From Prolixibacteraceae bacterium JC049 (GTDB lineage Bacteria > Bacteroidota > Bacteroidia > Bacteroidales > Prolixibacteraceae): DNA of 64,000 nucleotides. The position numbers were made by a program, and so were the translations under genes. Of the stretch, positions 17,584 through 27,190 are shown one piece after another (positions within the stretch are counted from its first letter, which is position 1; every line of letters starts with the position of its first letter). Under the pieces are notes generated by a model. That model had not been told where the DNA came from, ran no database searches, and saw nothing but the letters and a program-made list of their open reading frames with translations. The stretch spans positions 62,001 through 126,000 of the forward strand of contig SACZ01000003.1 in NCBI GenBank assembly GCA_023369685.1, in the 5' to 3' direction.

Positions 17584-19401
17584 TTAAGCGTCACCTTTTT
17601 CGTCTTTCTGCAATTGATTTTTCAATGCAGCCAATTCGCTGATGTCACCTAGAGTAGTTTTCTCTACGTTATCTTTAACTGCTTTAACTGCTTTCTTAGT
17701 AGATTTTGCAGTAGTTTTCTTTTTAGCAGCTTCTTCTTCGCGCTGTACATCTTCGAATACACGTGAGTGCGACAAGATGATACGTTTAGCAGCTTTGTTG
17801 AATTCGATAACTTTGAACTCTAGTTTCTCGTCAACTTTCACCTGAGTTCCGTCCTCTTTTACCATGTGGCGAGGAGTTGCGAATCCTTCAACACCGTAAG
17901 GCAATGCAATAACTGCACCTTTGTCGAATGCTTCAACAACTGTTCCTTCGTGTACAGAATCAACAGTGAAAATAGTTTCGAATACATCCCATGGATTTTC
18001 TTCCAATTGTTTGTGACCTAGGCTTAAGCGACGGTTTTCTTTGTCGATATCCAATACAGCCACTTCGATTTCAGCTCCGATTGAAGTGAATTCGCTTGGG
18101 TGCTTGATTTTCTTAGTCCATGAAAGGTCTGAGATGTGGATAAGTCCGTCAACTCCTTCTTCGATTTCAACGAATACACCGAAGTTAGTGAAGTTACGTA
18201 CTTTTGCAGCGTGTTTAGAACCAACACCGAATTTAGTTTCGATCTCAGCCCATGGGTCAGCTTTAAGTTGCTTGATACCCAATGACATTTTACGCTCTTC
18301 GCGGTCCAATGTAAGGATTACAGCTTCTACTTCGTCTCCAACTTTCAAGAAGTCTTGAGCGCTACGTAGGTGCTGGCTCCAGCTCATTTCTGAAACGTGG
18401 ATCAAACCTTCTACGCCAGTTGCAATCTCAACGAATGCACCGTAGTCAGCCATAACAACAACTTTTCCTTTAACTTTGTCACCAACGTTAAGGTTAGCGT
18501 CCAAGTTATCCCATGGATGTGGAGTAAGTTGCTTAAGACCAAGAGCAATACGTTTTTTCTCATCATCGAAGTCAAGGATAACAACGTTGATTTTCTGATC
18601 CAACTCAACGATCTCATTTGGATGAGAAACACGTCCCCAAGAAAGGTCAGTGATGTGGATCAATCCGTCTACGCCACCAAGGTCGATGAATACCCCGTAT
18701 GAAGTAATATTTTTAACAGTACCTTCAAGTACCTGTCCTTTTTCAAGTTTAGCAATGATCTCTTTCTTCTGCTGCTCAAGTTCAGCTTCGATAAGAGCTT
18801 TGTGTGATACAACAACGTTGCGGAATTCGTGGTTGATTTTAACTACTTTGAATTCCATGTTTTTACCAACGTACATATCGTAGTCACGGATAGGCTTCAC
18901 GTCGATTTGTGATCCTGGAAGGAAAGCCTCAATTCCGAATACGTCAACGATCATACCACCTTTAGTACGACACTTGATGTATCCCTTAATGATTTCGTCG
19001 TTTTCAAGTGCTTCGTTCACACGATCCCAAGAACGCATAGCGCGAGCTTTTTTGTGTGAAAGAATCAATTGACCTTTTTTATCTTCAAGGTTTTCAACGT
19101 AAACTTCTACTTTGTCGCCAACCTTAAGTTCAGGATTGTAACGGAATTCGTTCAATGAAACGATACCATCTGATTTGTAGCTAATGTCGATAACTACTTC
19201 TCTTTTGTTCAAAGAGATAACAGTTCCGTCAATAACTTCTTTTTCCTGAATAGTGTTCAATGTATTGTCATACATTGCAGCTAGATCTTCAGCTTTGTCA
19301 GCTTCGTATCCATCTTTTTTCGATAGGGCATCCCAATCGAAGTTTTCAATTGGCTCTGCAGAAGTTTCCTGCACGTTCACCTTTTTAGTTTCTTCAGTCA
19401 T
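17584..19401 (-). CDS. rpsA: 30S ribosomal protein S1
   Basis: The 605-residue protein contains six S1 (OB-fold) repeats, recognisable by GVFIDLGGVDGLIHITDLSW, GAFVEIATGVEGLIHVSEM and GVFVEIEEGVDGLIHISDL, and ends in a Lys/Ala-rich tail. It binds mRNA and aids translation initiation, which matters in Bacteroidota with their weak Shine-Dalgarno signals. A strong promoter (19465-19494) precedes it with a leader of about 55 bases. Length fits the family. Confidence 0.97.
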   Translation of the reverse strand: MTEETKKVNVQETSAEPIENFDWDALSKKDGYEADKAEDLAAMYDNTLNTIQEKEVIDGTVISLNKREVVIDISYKSDGIVSLNEFRYNPELKVGDKVEVYVENLEDKKGQLILSHKKARAMRSWDRVNEALENDEIIKGYIKCRTKGGMIVDVFGIEAFLPGSQIDVKPIRDYDMYVGKNMEFKVVKINHEFRNVVVSHKALIEAELEQQKKEIIAKLEKGQVLEGTVKNITSYGVFIDLGGVDGLIHITDLSWGRVSHPNEIVELDQKINVVILDFDDEKKRIALGLKQLTPHPWDNLDANLNVGDKVKGKVVVMADYGAFVEIATGVEGLIHVSEMSWSQHLRSAQDFLKVGDEVEAVILTLDREERKMSLGIKQLKADPWAEIETKFGVGSKHAAKVRNFTNFGVFVEIEEGVDGLIHISDLSWTKKIKHPSEFTSIGAEIEVAVLDIDKENRRLSLGHKQLEENPWDVFETIFTVDSVHEGTVVEAFDKGAVIALPYGVEGFATPRHMVKEDGTQVKVDEKLEFKVIEFNKAAKRIILSHSRVFEDVQREEEAAKKKTTAKSTKKAVKAVKDNVEKTTLGDISELAALKNQLQKDEKGDA

Positions 19402-19464
19402 TAATTAAAATTTGTTTTGAATGCTAATAAGTTAGACATTATATTGTTTCAATATTTCGAGCGG

Positions 19465-19494
19465 CAAAAATAGGCTATTTTCACTAATAATCAA
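19465..19494 (-). promoter_or_regulatory. Vegetative promoter of rpsA
   Basis: On the minus strand TTG (19492-19494), a 19-base spacer and TATTTTTG (19465-19472) match the Bacteroidota consensus exactly. The predicted leader of about 55 bases is AT-rich. Confidence 0.8.
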
Positions 19495-19695
19495 ATGTTT
19501 TACGACTATTTTAATGCATAAAAAGTGGATTTTGTAATTTATTGTTAATGAGGGTGTTTGTGAAATGTGGAATGATGCTGTTTTTCTGGCGAAAATTTTA
19601 TTCTTCCATGAGGTTGTTGTAAAAGTTTTGAAACCGAATATGAATATTGGTGTATAAAAAAATAGAACAAGCTACTGCCACGTATTATTCTTTTA

Positions 19696-19703
19696 TATTT
19701 TTG
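19696..19703 (+). promoter_or_regulatory. Candidate -7 promoter box for the ugd operon
   Basis: TATTTTTG matches TAnnTTTG and lies 64 bases before the ugd ATG. No TTG is seen 17-23 bases upstream. Confidence 0.4.
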
Positions 19704-19767
19704 ATGAGAATTAGCCCGTTGGCTTGTCATAGAAATAGAAACTTTAAACCGATAATATAATAATAGG

Positions 19768-21096
19768 ATGAAAATCACAGTTGTAGGAACCGGATATGTT
19801 GGATTGGTTACAGGTGCATGTATGGCCGATACAGGAGTAAATGTATCGTGTGTTGATATTGATGCGCATAAAATTGAAAGATTGAAAGAGGGCGAAATTC
19901 CGATTTACGAGCCGGGACTACAAGAAGTGGTTGTTAATAATACTCGAAAAGGGCGATTAAGTTTCACAACTAGCCTGGAAGAAGGAATTAAAGATTCTCA
20001 AGCAATCTTCATTGCAGTAGGAACTCCACCCGATGAGGATGGTAGTGCGGATTTACAATATGTGTTGGCTGTGGCAAGAGAAGCCGGACAGTTGATGAAT
20101 GACTACATGGTTGTGGTAACCAAGAGTACTGTACCTGTGGGGACTTCATTAAAGGTAAAAAATGCAGTTCAGGAAGAGTTGGATAAAAGAGGAGCCAATA
20201 TAGAATTTGATGTTGCTTCTAATCCTGAGTTCTTGAAAGAGGGAAGTGCAGTGAAGGACTTCTTGCATCCGGATAGAATTGTAATTGGTGTAGAATCGGA
20301 GAAAGCACAAAAACTGATGGAGCGTATGTATAAACCATTTGTTCTAAACGGTCACCCTATTATATTTATGAATATTCTCTCTTCGGAGATGACAAAATAT
20401 GCGGCCAATGCTATGTTGGCAACCAAAATTAGCTTCATGAACGATATCGCATCGTTGTGCGAATTAGTGGGAGCTGATGTAAATAATGTTCGCCGAGGAA
20501 TTGGTTCAGATCCACGAATTGGTAATAAATTCATTTATCCGGGAACTGGGTATGGCGGTTCGTGCTTCCCTAAGGATGTTAAAGCATTGGTGAAAACCGG
20601 TGCTGAATTCGGACATCGATTGGAAATTCTGGAAGCAGTAGAAAATGTAAATAATCGTCAAAAGTCGATTTTGGTGCGAAAAGCCAAATCATTCTTTGGT
20701 GATGATCTTTCAGGCAAGAAAATTGCATTGTGGGGATTGGCGTTTAAGCCACAAACCGATGATATGCGCGAAGCACCAGCACTGGTAATTATCGATGAAT
20801 TGAAGGCTGCTGGAGCAGATGTGGTGGCTTATGATCCGGTAGCAATGGACGAAGCAAAGCGAATTTTAGGAGATAAAATTGTTTTTGCTGAAAATGAATA
20901 TGCAGCAGCAGAAGGAGCCGATGCATTGTTCCTGGTAACCGAATGGGCCGACTTTAGAACTCCTGATTTTGAACGTCTGGGTAAGATGATGAATCAGAAA
21001 ATTGTTTTCGATGGACGTAATATATATGATAGCGAAGATTTGAATGAGTTAGGCTTTGCTTATTTCTCTATTGGAAGAAAACCAGAATTGGTATAA
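19768..21096 (+). CDS. ugd: UDP-glucose 6-dehydrogenase
   Basis: The 442-residue protein begins with the NAD-binding GTGYVGLVTG motif, has the AVGTPPDEDGSADL segment and the active-site Cys in GTGYGGSCFPKDVKAL. It oxidises UDP-glucose to UDP-glucuronate. The next gene converts that product to UDP-xylose, so the two form a short pathway. It is the first gene of a nucleotide-sugar operon. Confidence 0.96.
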   Translation: MKITVVGTGYVGLVTGACMADTGVNVSCVDIDAHKIERLKEGEIPIYEPGLQEVVVNNTRKGRLSFTTSLEEGIKDSQAIFIAVGTPPDEDGSADLQYVLAVAREAGQLMNDYMVVVTKSTVPVGTSLKVKNAVQEELDKRGANIEFDVASNPEFLKEGSAVKDFLHPDRIVIGVESEKAQKLMERMYKPFVLNGHPIIFMNILSSEMTKYAANAMLATKISFMNDIASLCELVGADVNNVRRGIGSDPRIGNKFIYPGTGYGGSCFPKDVKALVKTGAEFGHRLEILEAVENVNNRQKSILVRKAKSFFGDDLSGKKIALWGLAFKPQTDDMREAPALVIIDELKAAGADVVAYDPVAMDEAKRILGDKIVFAENEYAAAEGADALFLVTEWADFRTPDFERLGKMMNQKIVFDGRNIYDSEDLNELGFAYFSIGRKPELV

Positions 21097-21126
21097 AGCT
21101 TTAAGAAAAATTTAGATAAAAGGTTG

Positions 21127-22074
21127 ATGAAAAGAATACTGGTAACTGGTGGGGCTGGTTTTATTGGGTCTCACTTATGCGAATATATTTTGGAACAGGG
21201 TAATGAAGTAATTGCTCTGGATAATTTTTTCACCGGATCGAAACGGAATGTGGTACACTTGTTAAGCAATCCATACTTCGAGTTGGTTCGGCAAGATATT
21301 ATAATGCCAGTTTTTATGGAGGTAGATCAAATATATAATTTGGCTTGCCCAGCATCGCCTATTCATTATCAACAAAATGCCATAAAAACCATCAAAACCA
21401 GTGTAATGGGATCAATTAATCTTTTGGGATTAGCCAAGCGATTAAATGCTCCTATTTTACAAGCATCTACCAGCGAAGTGTATGGCGATCCGGAAGTGCA
21501 CCCACAAACGGAAGAGTATTGGGGAAATGTAAATCCATTGGGACCTCGTTCGTGTTACGATGAGGGAAAACGTTGTGCCGAATCGTTGTTTGTAAACTAC
21601 CACGAACAGAATAATGTGAAAATTAAGATTGCACGTATATTTAATACGTATGGTCCCAGAATGATGCCCAACGATGGTCGCGTGGTTTCCAATTTTATTA
21701 TTCAAGCGCTGAAGAACGAAGATATTACCATTTACGGTGATGGAAAGCAGACCCGTAGTTTCCAATATGTTGATGATTTGGTTGTTGGATTGGTGAAAAT
21801 GATGAATTCAGATGATTCGGTAACTGGCCCCATAAATATTGGAAATGGCAACGAATTCTCAATAATTGAGCTAGCTCAACGAGTTATAGCACTTACTGGT
21901 TCATCTTCAGCATTGAAATTTTTACCTTTGCCCACCGACGATCCTATTCAACGTCAACCTGATACCCGAAAAGCCCAAGAGATTTTGGGATGGGAGGCTG
22001 AAATTCAGTTGGAGCAGGGGCTGAGAAAAACCATTGCTTATTATCAGCAGATGCAGCAAGATGGTTTGCTATAA
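21127..22074 (+). CDS. UDP-glucuronate decarboxylase (UDP-xylose synthase type SDR)
   Basis: The ATG at 21127 is chosen; an adjacent TTG at 21124 is an unlikely start, and AAAAGG lies just before. The 315-residue extended SDR has [15 protein letters not shown], the family-specific [12 protein letters not shown], and the catalytic YDEGKR (Tyr and Lys). These features mark UXS enzymes, which turn UDP-glucuronate into UDP-xylose, rather than RfbB. It lies 30 bases after ugd. UDP-xylose would feed a surface polysaccharide. Confidence 0.93.
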   Translation: MKRILVTGGAGFIGSHLCEYILEQGNEVIALDNFFTGSKRNVVHLLSNPYFELVRQDIIMPVFMEVDQIYNLACPASPIHYQQNAIKTIKTSVMGSINLLGLAKRLNAPILQASTSEVYGDPEVHPQTEEYWGNVNPLGPRSCYDEGKRCAESLFVNYHEQNNVKIKIARIFNTYGPRMMPNDGRVVSNFIIQALKNEDITIYGDGKQTRSFQYVDDLVVGLVKMMNSDDSVTGPINIGNGNEFSIIELAQRVIALTGSSSALKFLPLPTDDPIQRQPDTRKAQEILGWEAEIQLEQGLRKTIAYYQQMQQDGLL

Positions 22075-22134
22075 ATATTGAATACAATTAATAAAACAGA
22101 TACCGGTACTTTGTACCGATAAAAATATTTACAG

Positions 22135-23001
22135 ATGAAGGGAATAATATTAGCAGGTGGTGCCGGTACTCGTTTGTACCCAATCACTAAAAGTATTTCG
22201 AAGCAGATTATACCAATTTACGATAAACCGATGATCTATTATCCAATGTCGGTTTTAATGTTGGCAGGTATTCAGGAAATATTGATTATATCAACTCCTA
22301 AAGATATTCATCTGTATAAAGATCTTTTCGAAGATGGTTCTCATTTAGGGTTGAAAATTAGTTATGCCGAACAACCATCGCCAGATGGACTGGCTCAAGC
22401 ATTTATTATTGGCGAAGAATTTATCGGAGACGATGATGTATGCTTGGTGTTAGGAGATAATATTTTCTATGGATATGGTTTTTCGGGAGCACTGGAAAAC
22501 GCAGTGACACGTAAAGATGGAGCAACTGTTTTTGGTTACTATGTGAACGATCCAGAGCGCTATGGAGTAGCAGAGTTCGATGAAAGTGGTCGTGTTTTGA
22601 GTATCGAGGAAAAGCCAGAAGAACCAAAGTCGAATTATGCAGTTACAGGTCTTTATTTCTACTCGAACGATGTAGTAGAAAAAGCTAAAGGTTTGAAACC
22701 ATCGGCACGTGGTGAATTGGAAATTACCGATTTGAATAAAATTTATTTAGACGAAGGTCGCTTGAATATGGAATTGTTAGGTCGTGGAATGGCTTGGTTG
22801 GATACAGGTACACACGATAGTTTAATTCAGGCATCGAATTTTATTGCAACCATAGAGCAACGCCAAGGGTTGAAAGTGGCTTGTTTGGAGGAGATCGCAT
22901 TTAATAAAGGTTACATTAACGAAGAACAACTTGTGGAGTTGGCTGAACCACTGAAGAAAAATCAGTATGGTCAGTATTTGTTAAACCTGGTGAAGAAGTA
23001 A
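22135..23001 (+). CDS. rfbA: Glucose-1-phosphate thymidylyltransferase
   Basis: The 288-residue protein has the nucleotidyltransferase signature [17 protein letters not shown], the VLGDNIFYG metal site and ERYGVAEFD. It makes dTDP-glucose, the first step to dTDP-L-rhamnose. A small hairpin (CGGTAC/GTACCG, 22104-22118) lies in the 60-base gap before it and may modulate expression relative to the UXS gene. Length and motifs are normal. Confidence 0.97.
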   Translation: MKGIILAGGAGTRLYPITKSISKQIIPIYDKPMIYYPMSVLMLAGIQEILIISTPKDIHLYKDLFEDGSHLGLKISYAEQPSPDGLAQAFIIGEEFIGDDDVCLVLGDNIFYGYGFSGALENAVTRKDGATVFGYYVNDPERYGVAEFDESGRVLSIEEKPEEPKSNYAVTGLYFYSNDVVEKAKGLKPSARGELEITDLNKIYLDEGRLNMELLGRGMAWLDTGTHDSLIQASNFIATIEQRQGLKVACLEEIAFNKGYINEEQLVELAEPLKKNQYGQYLLNLVKK

Positions 23002-23046
23002 GGATATAGTCGTTTTTTAACGAACAATAGGATAAAGGAACATAAG

Positions 23047-23601
23047 GTGAAGGTAATAGAAACTGAAATTCCAGGATTGTTAATCATCGAGCCCAAAGTG
23101 TTTGGTGACAACCGTGGATACTTTTTTGAAAATTATAACGAAAAGGCATTTATTGCCGCAGGGATACAAAACAAATTTGTACAAGATAACGAGTCAAGCT
23201 CAACTTATGGAGTAGTTCGTGGATTGCATTACCAGATGGCACCGTATGGTCAGGCTAAATTGGTAAGAGTTATCTCGGGAACTGTTTACGATGTTGCAGT
23301 TGATTTAAGAAAAGACTCTCCAACATTTGGAAAATGGTTCGGAGTAGAGCTTTCTGGAGAAAATAAAAAGCAGTTTTTTATACCTAGAGGATTTGCGCAT
23401 GGTTTTTCGGTTTTAAGCGAGCATGCAGTATTTTCTTACAAGTGTGATAACTTTTATACTCCGGATGCCGAAAGAGGAATTGCATTTGACGATCCTTCTT
23501 TGAACATCGATTGGAAAGTAGAACCCGGAAAAGAAATCATTTCAGAGAAAGATAAATTGAATCCTCTGTTTAAGGATGCCGAAATGAATTTCAAATTTTA
23601 A
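23047..23601 (+). CDS. rfbC: dTDP-4-dehydrorhamnose 3,5-epimerase
   Basis: The start is a GTG at 23047, giving MKVIETEIPGLLIIEPKVFG, the standard opening. The 184-residue cupin has FVQDNESSSTYGVVRGLHYQ with the catalytic His, and RGFAHGFSVLSE. It epimerises dTDP-4-keto-6-deoxyglucose. The preceding enzyme RfbB is not encoded in this operon. Confidence 0.96.
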   Translation: MKVIETEIPGLLIIEPKVFGDNRGYFFENYNEKAFIAAGIQNKFVQDNESSSTYGVVRGLHYQMAPYGQAKLVRVISGTVYDVAVDLRKDSPTFGKWFGVELSGENKKQFFIPRGFAHGFSVLSEHAVFSYKCDNFYTPDAERGIAFDDPSLNIDWKVEPGKEIISEKDKLNPLFKDAEMNFKF

Positions 23602-23631
23602 TGAACGCAAAAGCTGAATATCAGATATAGC

Positions 23632-24510
23632 ATGAAGCAAATTTTAGTGACAGGAGCAAATGGTCAATTGGGAAATGAAATCCAGGTGTTGGCAGAAAGT
23701 TACAGCAATTGGAAGTTTCATTTTACCGATGTGGCAGACTTGGATATTACCAATGAAGCAGCAGTTCGACAATTTGTAGAAAAGCATTCAATCGATACAA
23801 TCATTAATTGTGCAGCATATACTGCTGTCGATAGAGCTGAAGAAGAGAAAGAGCTGGCAATGAAAATTAATGCTGATGCTCCAGAACTTTGCGCTAAGAT
23901 TTGTAACGAGAAGAATATTCCATTTCTTCATGTTTCAACCGATTATGTGTTTGATGGTCAAAATTGCCGTCCCTATTCTGAAACTGATCAGGTAAGTCCT
24001 GTATTGGAATATGGAAAAACAAAATTGGCTGGAGAAGAACGAGCTTGTAATGTCAATCCTAATACTATTGTTGTAAGAACTTCATGGTTGTATTCTTGTT
24101 TTGGAAACAACTTTGTTAAAACAATGATGCGACTAGGGGCAGAGCGCGACTCTTTAAATGTTGTGTTCGATCAGGTGGGGTCACCAACTAATGCTGCCGA
24201 TTTAGCAAAGGCATTATTAACAATGGTAGAGCAAATTTTGAATAAGACAGTAGCATTATCGGATGTTGCCGGTGTTTATCATTTCTCGAACGAAGGCGTA
24301 TGCAGTTGGTACGATTTCGCTGTTGAAATAATGGCTAAAAAGCAATTGGACTGTAAAGTATCTCCAATTACTTCCGATAAATATCCAACGCCTGCAGCTC
24401 GACCAGCTTTTAGTGTATTGAATAAAGATAAGATAAAGTCAAACTTTAGCGTGATTATACCGCATTGGCGCGAAAGTTTGAATATATGTATTGATAAGAT
24501 AAAAATGTAG
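23632..24510 (+). CDS. rfbD: dTDP-4-dehydrorhamnose reductase
   Basis: The 292-residue SDR has the GANGQLGNE nucleotide motif, STDYVFDG and the YGKTKLAGE active-site Tyr/Lys. It carries out the last step to dTDP-L-rhamnose using NAD(P)H. It follows rfbC by 30 bases and precedes the phosphohexomutase by five. The product is a common donor for O-antigen or capsule. Confidence 0.96.
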   Translation: MKQILVTGANGQLGNEIQVLAESYSNWKFHFTDVADLDITNEAAVRQFVEKHSIDTIINCAAYTAVDRAEEEKELAMKINADAPELCAKICNEKNIPFLHVSTDYVFDGQNCRPYSETDQVSPVLEYGKTKLAGEERACNVNPNTIVVRTSWLYSCFGNNFVKTMMRLGAERDSLNVVFDQVGSPTNAADLAKALLTMVEQILNKTVALSDVAGVYHFSNEGVCSWYDFAVEIMAKKQLDCKVSPITSDKYPTPAARPAFSVLNKDKIKSNFSVIIPHWRESLNICIDKIKM

Positions 24511-24515
24511 TAGAT

Positions 24516-26264
24516 ATGAGTAACCAAGATGTTTTGGTTCAGGTGGAGCAAAAAGCAAAAACCTGGCTCGAAGGAAACTATAGCGAAGAGATCAAGGCTG
24601 AAATTAGCCGCATGATGGAAAATGAAGATAAAACTGAGTTGATCGATTCGTTTTATAAAGATTTAGAGTTTGGTACTGGTGGTTTGCGAGGTATTATGGG
24701 AGCCGGAACCAACCGTATGAATATTTATACAGTAGGTGCTGCCACTCAGGGATTGAGCAATTATTTGAAAAAAGCTTTTGCTCATCTTGATGAAATTAAA
24801 GTAGCTATTGGTCACGACTGTAGAAATAATAGCCGTTTGTTTGCAGAGACTTCAGCAAAGATTTTTGCAGCCAACGGAATTAAAGTTTACTTGTTCGAGG
24901 ATTTGCGTCCTACGCCAGAACTGTCATTTGCTATTCGTCACTTAGGATGTCAGAGTGGTATTATTCTTACTGCTTCTCACAACCCGAAAGAGTATAACGG
25001 ATACAAAGCATATTGGGAAGATGGTTCTCAGGTTGTTGCTCCACACGATAAAAATATCATTACAGAGGTTGAAAACGTAACGGTTGATGATATCAAGTTC
25101 GATGGCGATGCTGCCAAAATTGAAATTATGGGAGCAGAGATCGATGAGCTATTCTTGAATGAATCGGTAAAAGTTTCATTGGCTCAGGATATCATTAAGA
25201 AATGGCACGATCTTAAAATTGTTTATACTCCAATTCACGGAACAGGAGTAGAAATGATTCCTGCCGCACTACGTAAGTTTGGTTTTACCAATATTATTAA
25301 TGTACCAGAGCAAGATGTGGTAAGTGGCGATTTCCCAACAGTAATTTCTCCAAATCCGGAAGAAGCTACTGCAATGAAAATGGCCATTGAAAAAGGAAAA
25401 GAGGTAGATGCCGACTTAATTATGGCCTCTGACCCTGATGCTGACCGTTTGGGAATTGTTGTGAAAAACGATAAAGGAGAGTATGAAATTGTAAACGGTA
25501 ACCAAACTTGTTTGCTTTTCACTTACTACCTTATTACTAAATGGAAAGAGAATGGCTTGCTAACAGGTAAAGAGTTTGTTGTTAAAACTATTGTAACAAC
25601 AGAACTAATTGCTGAAATAGCTAATAGAAATAATGTAGAGTACTTCGATACTTACACCGGTTTTAAATATATTGCTGATGTTATTCGTGAATTCGAAGGC
25701 GAGAAGAAATATATTGGAGGTGGTGAAGAGAGCTTTGGTTTCTTACCATCCGACTTTGTTCGTGATAAAGATGCTGTAACTGCTTGTGCTTTGATTGCTG
25801 AGGTAGCTGCCTGGGCAAAAGATAAAGGCAAAAGCTTATACCAATTGTTGCAGGACATCTACCTAGAGTACGGTTTCTCGAAAGAGAAAATGAAGTACAT
25901 TGTACGCAAAGGAAAAGAAGGTGCTGAAGAAATTCAGCAAATGATGTACGAATTGCGTAATAATCCTCCAGCAACACTTGGTGGGTCGAAAATGGCAATT
26001 GTAAAAGATTACAGTACTTTGGAAGTGAAGAATATGATTTCTGGTGAAACAACAAAGATTGACCAGAAAGAAACTTCAAACGTTCTTCAGTTCTTTACTG
26101 AGGATGGATCGAAAGTATCTGTTCGCCCTTCAGGAACAGAACCTAAAATTAAGTTCTATTTCGAAGTACAGGACGAATTAAAGTCGCGTGAAGAATTCGA
26201 TGCCGTTGATGCTAAAGCCAACGAAAAAATCGATGGAATCATGAATGAACTTGTAAAAGAATAA
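24516..26264 (+). CDS. Phospho-sugar mutase (phosphoglucomutase/phosphomannomutase)
   Basis: The 582-residue alpha-D-phosphohexomutase has the phosphoserine loop TASHNPKEYNGYKAYW, the metal loop DPDADRLG, the sugar-binding GGGEESFG and the phosphate-binding RPSGTEPKIK. The length matches the PgcA-like group. Placed at the end of a nucleotide-sugar operon, it likely supplies glucose 1-phosphate to rfbA and to UDP-glucose synthesis. Substrate preference between glucose and mannose cannot be read from the sequence. Confidence 0.95.
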   Translation: MSNQDVLVQVEQKAKTWLEGNYSEEIKAEISRMMENEDKTELIDSFYKDLEFGTGGLRGIMGAGTNRMNIYTVGAATQGLSNYLKKAFAHLDEIKVAIGHDCRNNSRLFAETSAKIFAANGIKVYLFEDLRPTPELSFAIRHLGCQSGIILTASHNPKEYNGYKAYWEDGSQVVAPHDKNIITEVENVTVDDIKFDGDAAKIEIMGAEIDELFLNESVKVSLAQDIIKKWHDLKIVYTPIHGTGVEMIPAALRKFGFTNIINVPEQDVVSGDFPTVISPNPEEATAMKMAIEKGKEVDADLIMASDPDADRLGIVVKNDKGEYEIVNGNQTCLLFTYYLITKWKENGLLTGKEFVVKTIVTTELIAEIANRNNVEYFDTYTGFKYIADVIREFEGEKKYIGGGEESFGFLPSDFVRDKDAVTACALIAEVAAWAKDKGKSLYQLLQDIYLEYGFSKEKMKYIVRKGKEGAEEIQQMMYELRNNPPATLGGSKMAIVKDYSTLEVKNMISGETTKIDQKETSNVLQFFTEDGSKVSVRPSGTEPKIKFYFEVQDELKSREEFDAVDAKANEKIDGIMNELVKE

Positions 26265-26295
26265 CGGAAAGTAATTCTATACATATCGAAAAATG

Positions 26296-26334
26296 AAAAT
26301 CGTTTCAGGAATTTTATGTTCTTGAAACGATTTT
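26296..26334 (+). terminator. Intrinsic terminator of the nucleotide-sugar operon
   Basis: The stem AAAATCGTTTCA/TGAAACGATTTT is followed by a run of T. It lies about 30 bases after the mutase stop. Confidence 0.85.
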
Positions 26335-26559
26335 TTTTATTCCTTTGCCAGCGAAAAGCGGAATAAAAAAGGGGCCGTTGAGTTGAGAAAGCTTTTTCTC
26401 TTCAAGTTTTTTTATCCCGTTTGAACGAAAAGTGCGTAAAAATATTGTCGATTTGATTCATAAACTTGCTTTTTTCTCTTTTTATAAACATCTTTAAATG
26501 CGCTATAACTAAGGCTTTCGGGACTTTTTTGTAGAAAAAATAAAAAAAAGTGGATTTTA

Positions 26560-26593
26560 GGGGTAACCTTTTGGTCGAAATCGGAATTAATAG
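26560..26593 (+). promoter_or_regulatory. Putative ECF-sigma-type element, copy A (upstream of the sigma gene)
   Basis: The element starts GGGGTAACCTTTTG, has a short variable part and ends GGAATTAATAG. It matches copy B at 32252-32285 in 28 of 34 positions with no gap. Four of the six differences fall in one run between the two conserved blocks and the other two are single bases, as expected of a two-block promoter. The start codon lies only nine bases further on, so a transcript from here would be leaderless or nearly so. Autoregulation of the sigma factor is inferred. Confidence 0.65.
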
Positions 26594-26602
26594 GTGAAGA
26601 AG

Positions 26603-27190
26603 ATGATAGATTACACTAAAGAAGAAATCCTAAACGGAATTCTTAAGAATGATAATTTAGTCCTACAGTACGTATATAAAAAGTACTTCTACAAGATCAA
26701 TTTTTACATCCGAAAAAATAGTGGAAACGACGATGATGCCCATGATATTTTTCAAGAGGCAATTATCATAGTATATCGACGTTTAAAAGAAAATCGATTA
26801 GAAATAACCGGTGCAAGTTTTGAAACATACCTTTTTGCAGTATGCAAAATGTTGTGGCTGAAACAACTGGATATTCGAAAGAATGAAAAGGTCGACTACT
26901 ATGAGGATCAAGGTTTCATAGAAGATGTAGATGCTGAAGATCTACAAGAAGTTGTAGAAAAGCATGAACGATACAGACTTTATCAGAAACATTTTAAGAA
27001 TTTAGGTAAAGACTGTCAAAAGATATTGCAGCTCTATTTCGACAAGGTTCCGCTGAAGCAGGTAGCGCAGATTATGGGATACAAAAGTGAAATGTATGCC
27101 AAAAAACGCAAATACAAATGCAAGGAATATCTTGTTAAGAGCATAAAACAAGATTTAGATTATAAAAGCAGAATAGAAGATGGCACGTAA
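26603..27190 (+). CDS. ECF-type RNA polymerase sigma factor
   Basis: Started at the ATG at 26603, the protein is 195 residues; a GTG at 26594 is possible but touches the conserved upstream element. Region 2 is seen as LQYVYKKYFYKINFYI...DDAHDIFQEAIIIVYRRL, and region 4 as DCQKILQLYFDKVPLKQVAQIMG with its helix-turn-helix. It directs RNA polymerase to a special set of promoters. Its end overlaps the next gene by 11 bases, so sigma and likely anti-sigma are translated together. A 34-base element is shared with the peptide gene at 32336. Confidence 0.93.
   Translation: MIDYTKEEILNGILKNDNLVLQYVYKKYFYKINFYIRKNSGNDDDAHDIFQEAIIIVYRRLKENRLEITGASFETYLFAVCKMLWLKQLDIRKNEKVDYYEDQGFIEDVDAEDLQEVVEKHERYRLYQKHFKNLGKDCQKILQLYFDKVPLKQVAQIMGYKSEMYAKKRKYKCKEYLVKSIKQDLDYKSRIEDGT

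Larger units (their letters stand above)
19402..19767. other. Divergent intergenic region between rpsA and ugd
   Basis: This 366-base stretch has no supportable gene. It holds the rpsA promoter on the minus strand and a TATTTTTG box at 19696-19703 on the plus strand that may serve ugd. The only open frame in the middle, on the minus strand, shows no protein-like features. Confidence 0.6.
26265..26602. other. Intergenic region upstream of the ECF sigma gene
   Basis: The 338 bases hold the operon terminator and, at the right end, the 34-base element shared with the peptide gene. The middle is AT-rich, with no gene that can be supported. Confidence 0.6.

Noticed and set aside
21127-22074. Annotation as rfbB (dTDP-glucose 4,6-dehydratase)
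   Set aside because: The length and [12 protein letters not shown] motif are those of UDP-glucuronate decarboxylase.
26594-26602. GTG start for the sigma factor
   Set aside because: It adds only MKK, touches the conserved upstream element, and the ATG at 26603 gives the normal N-terminus.
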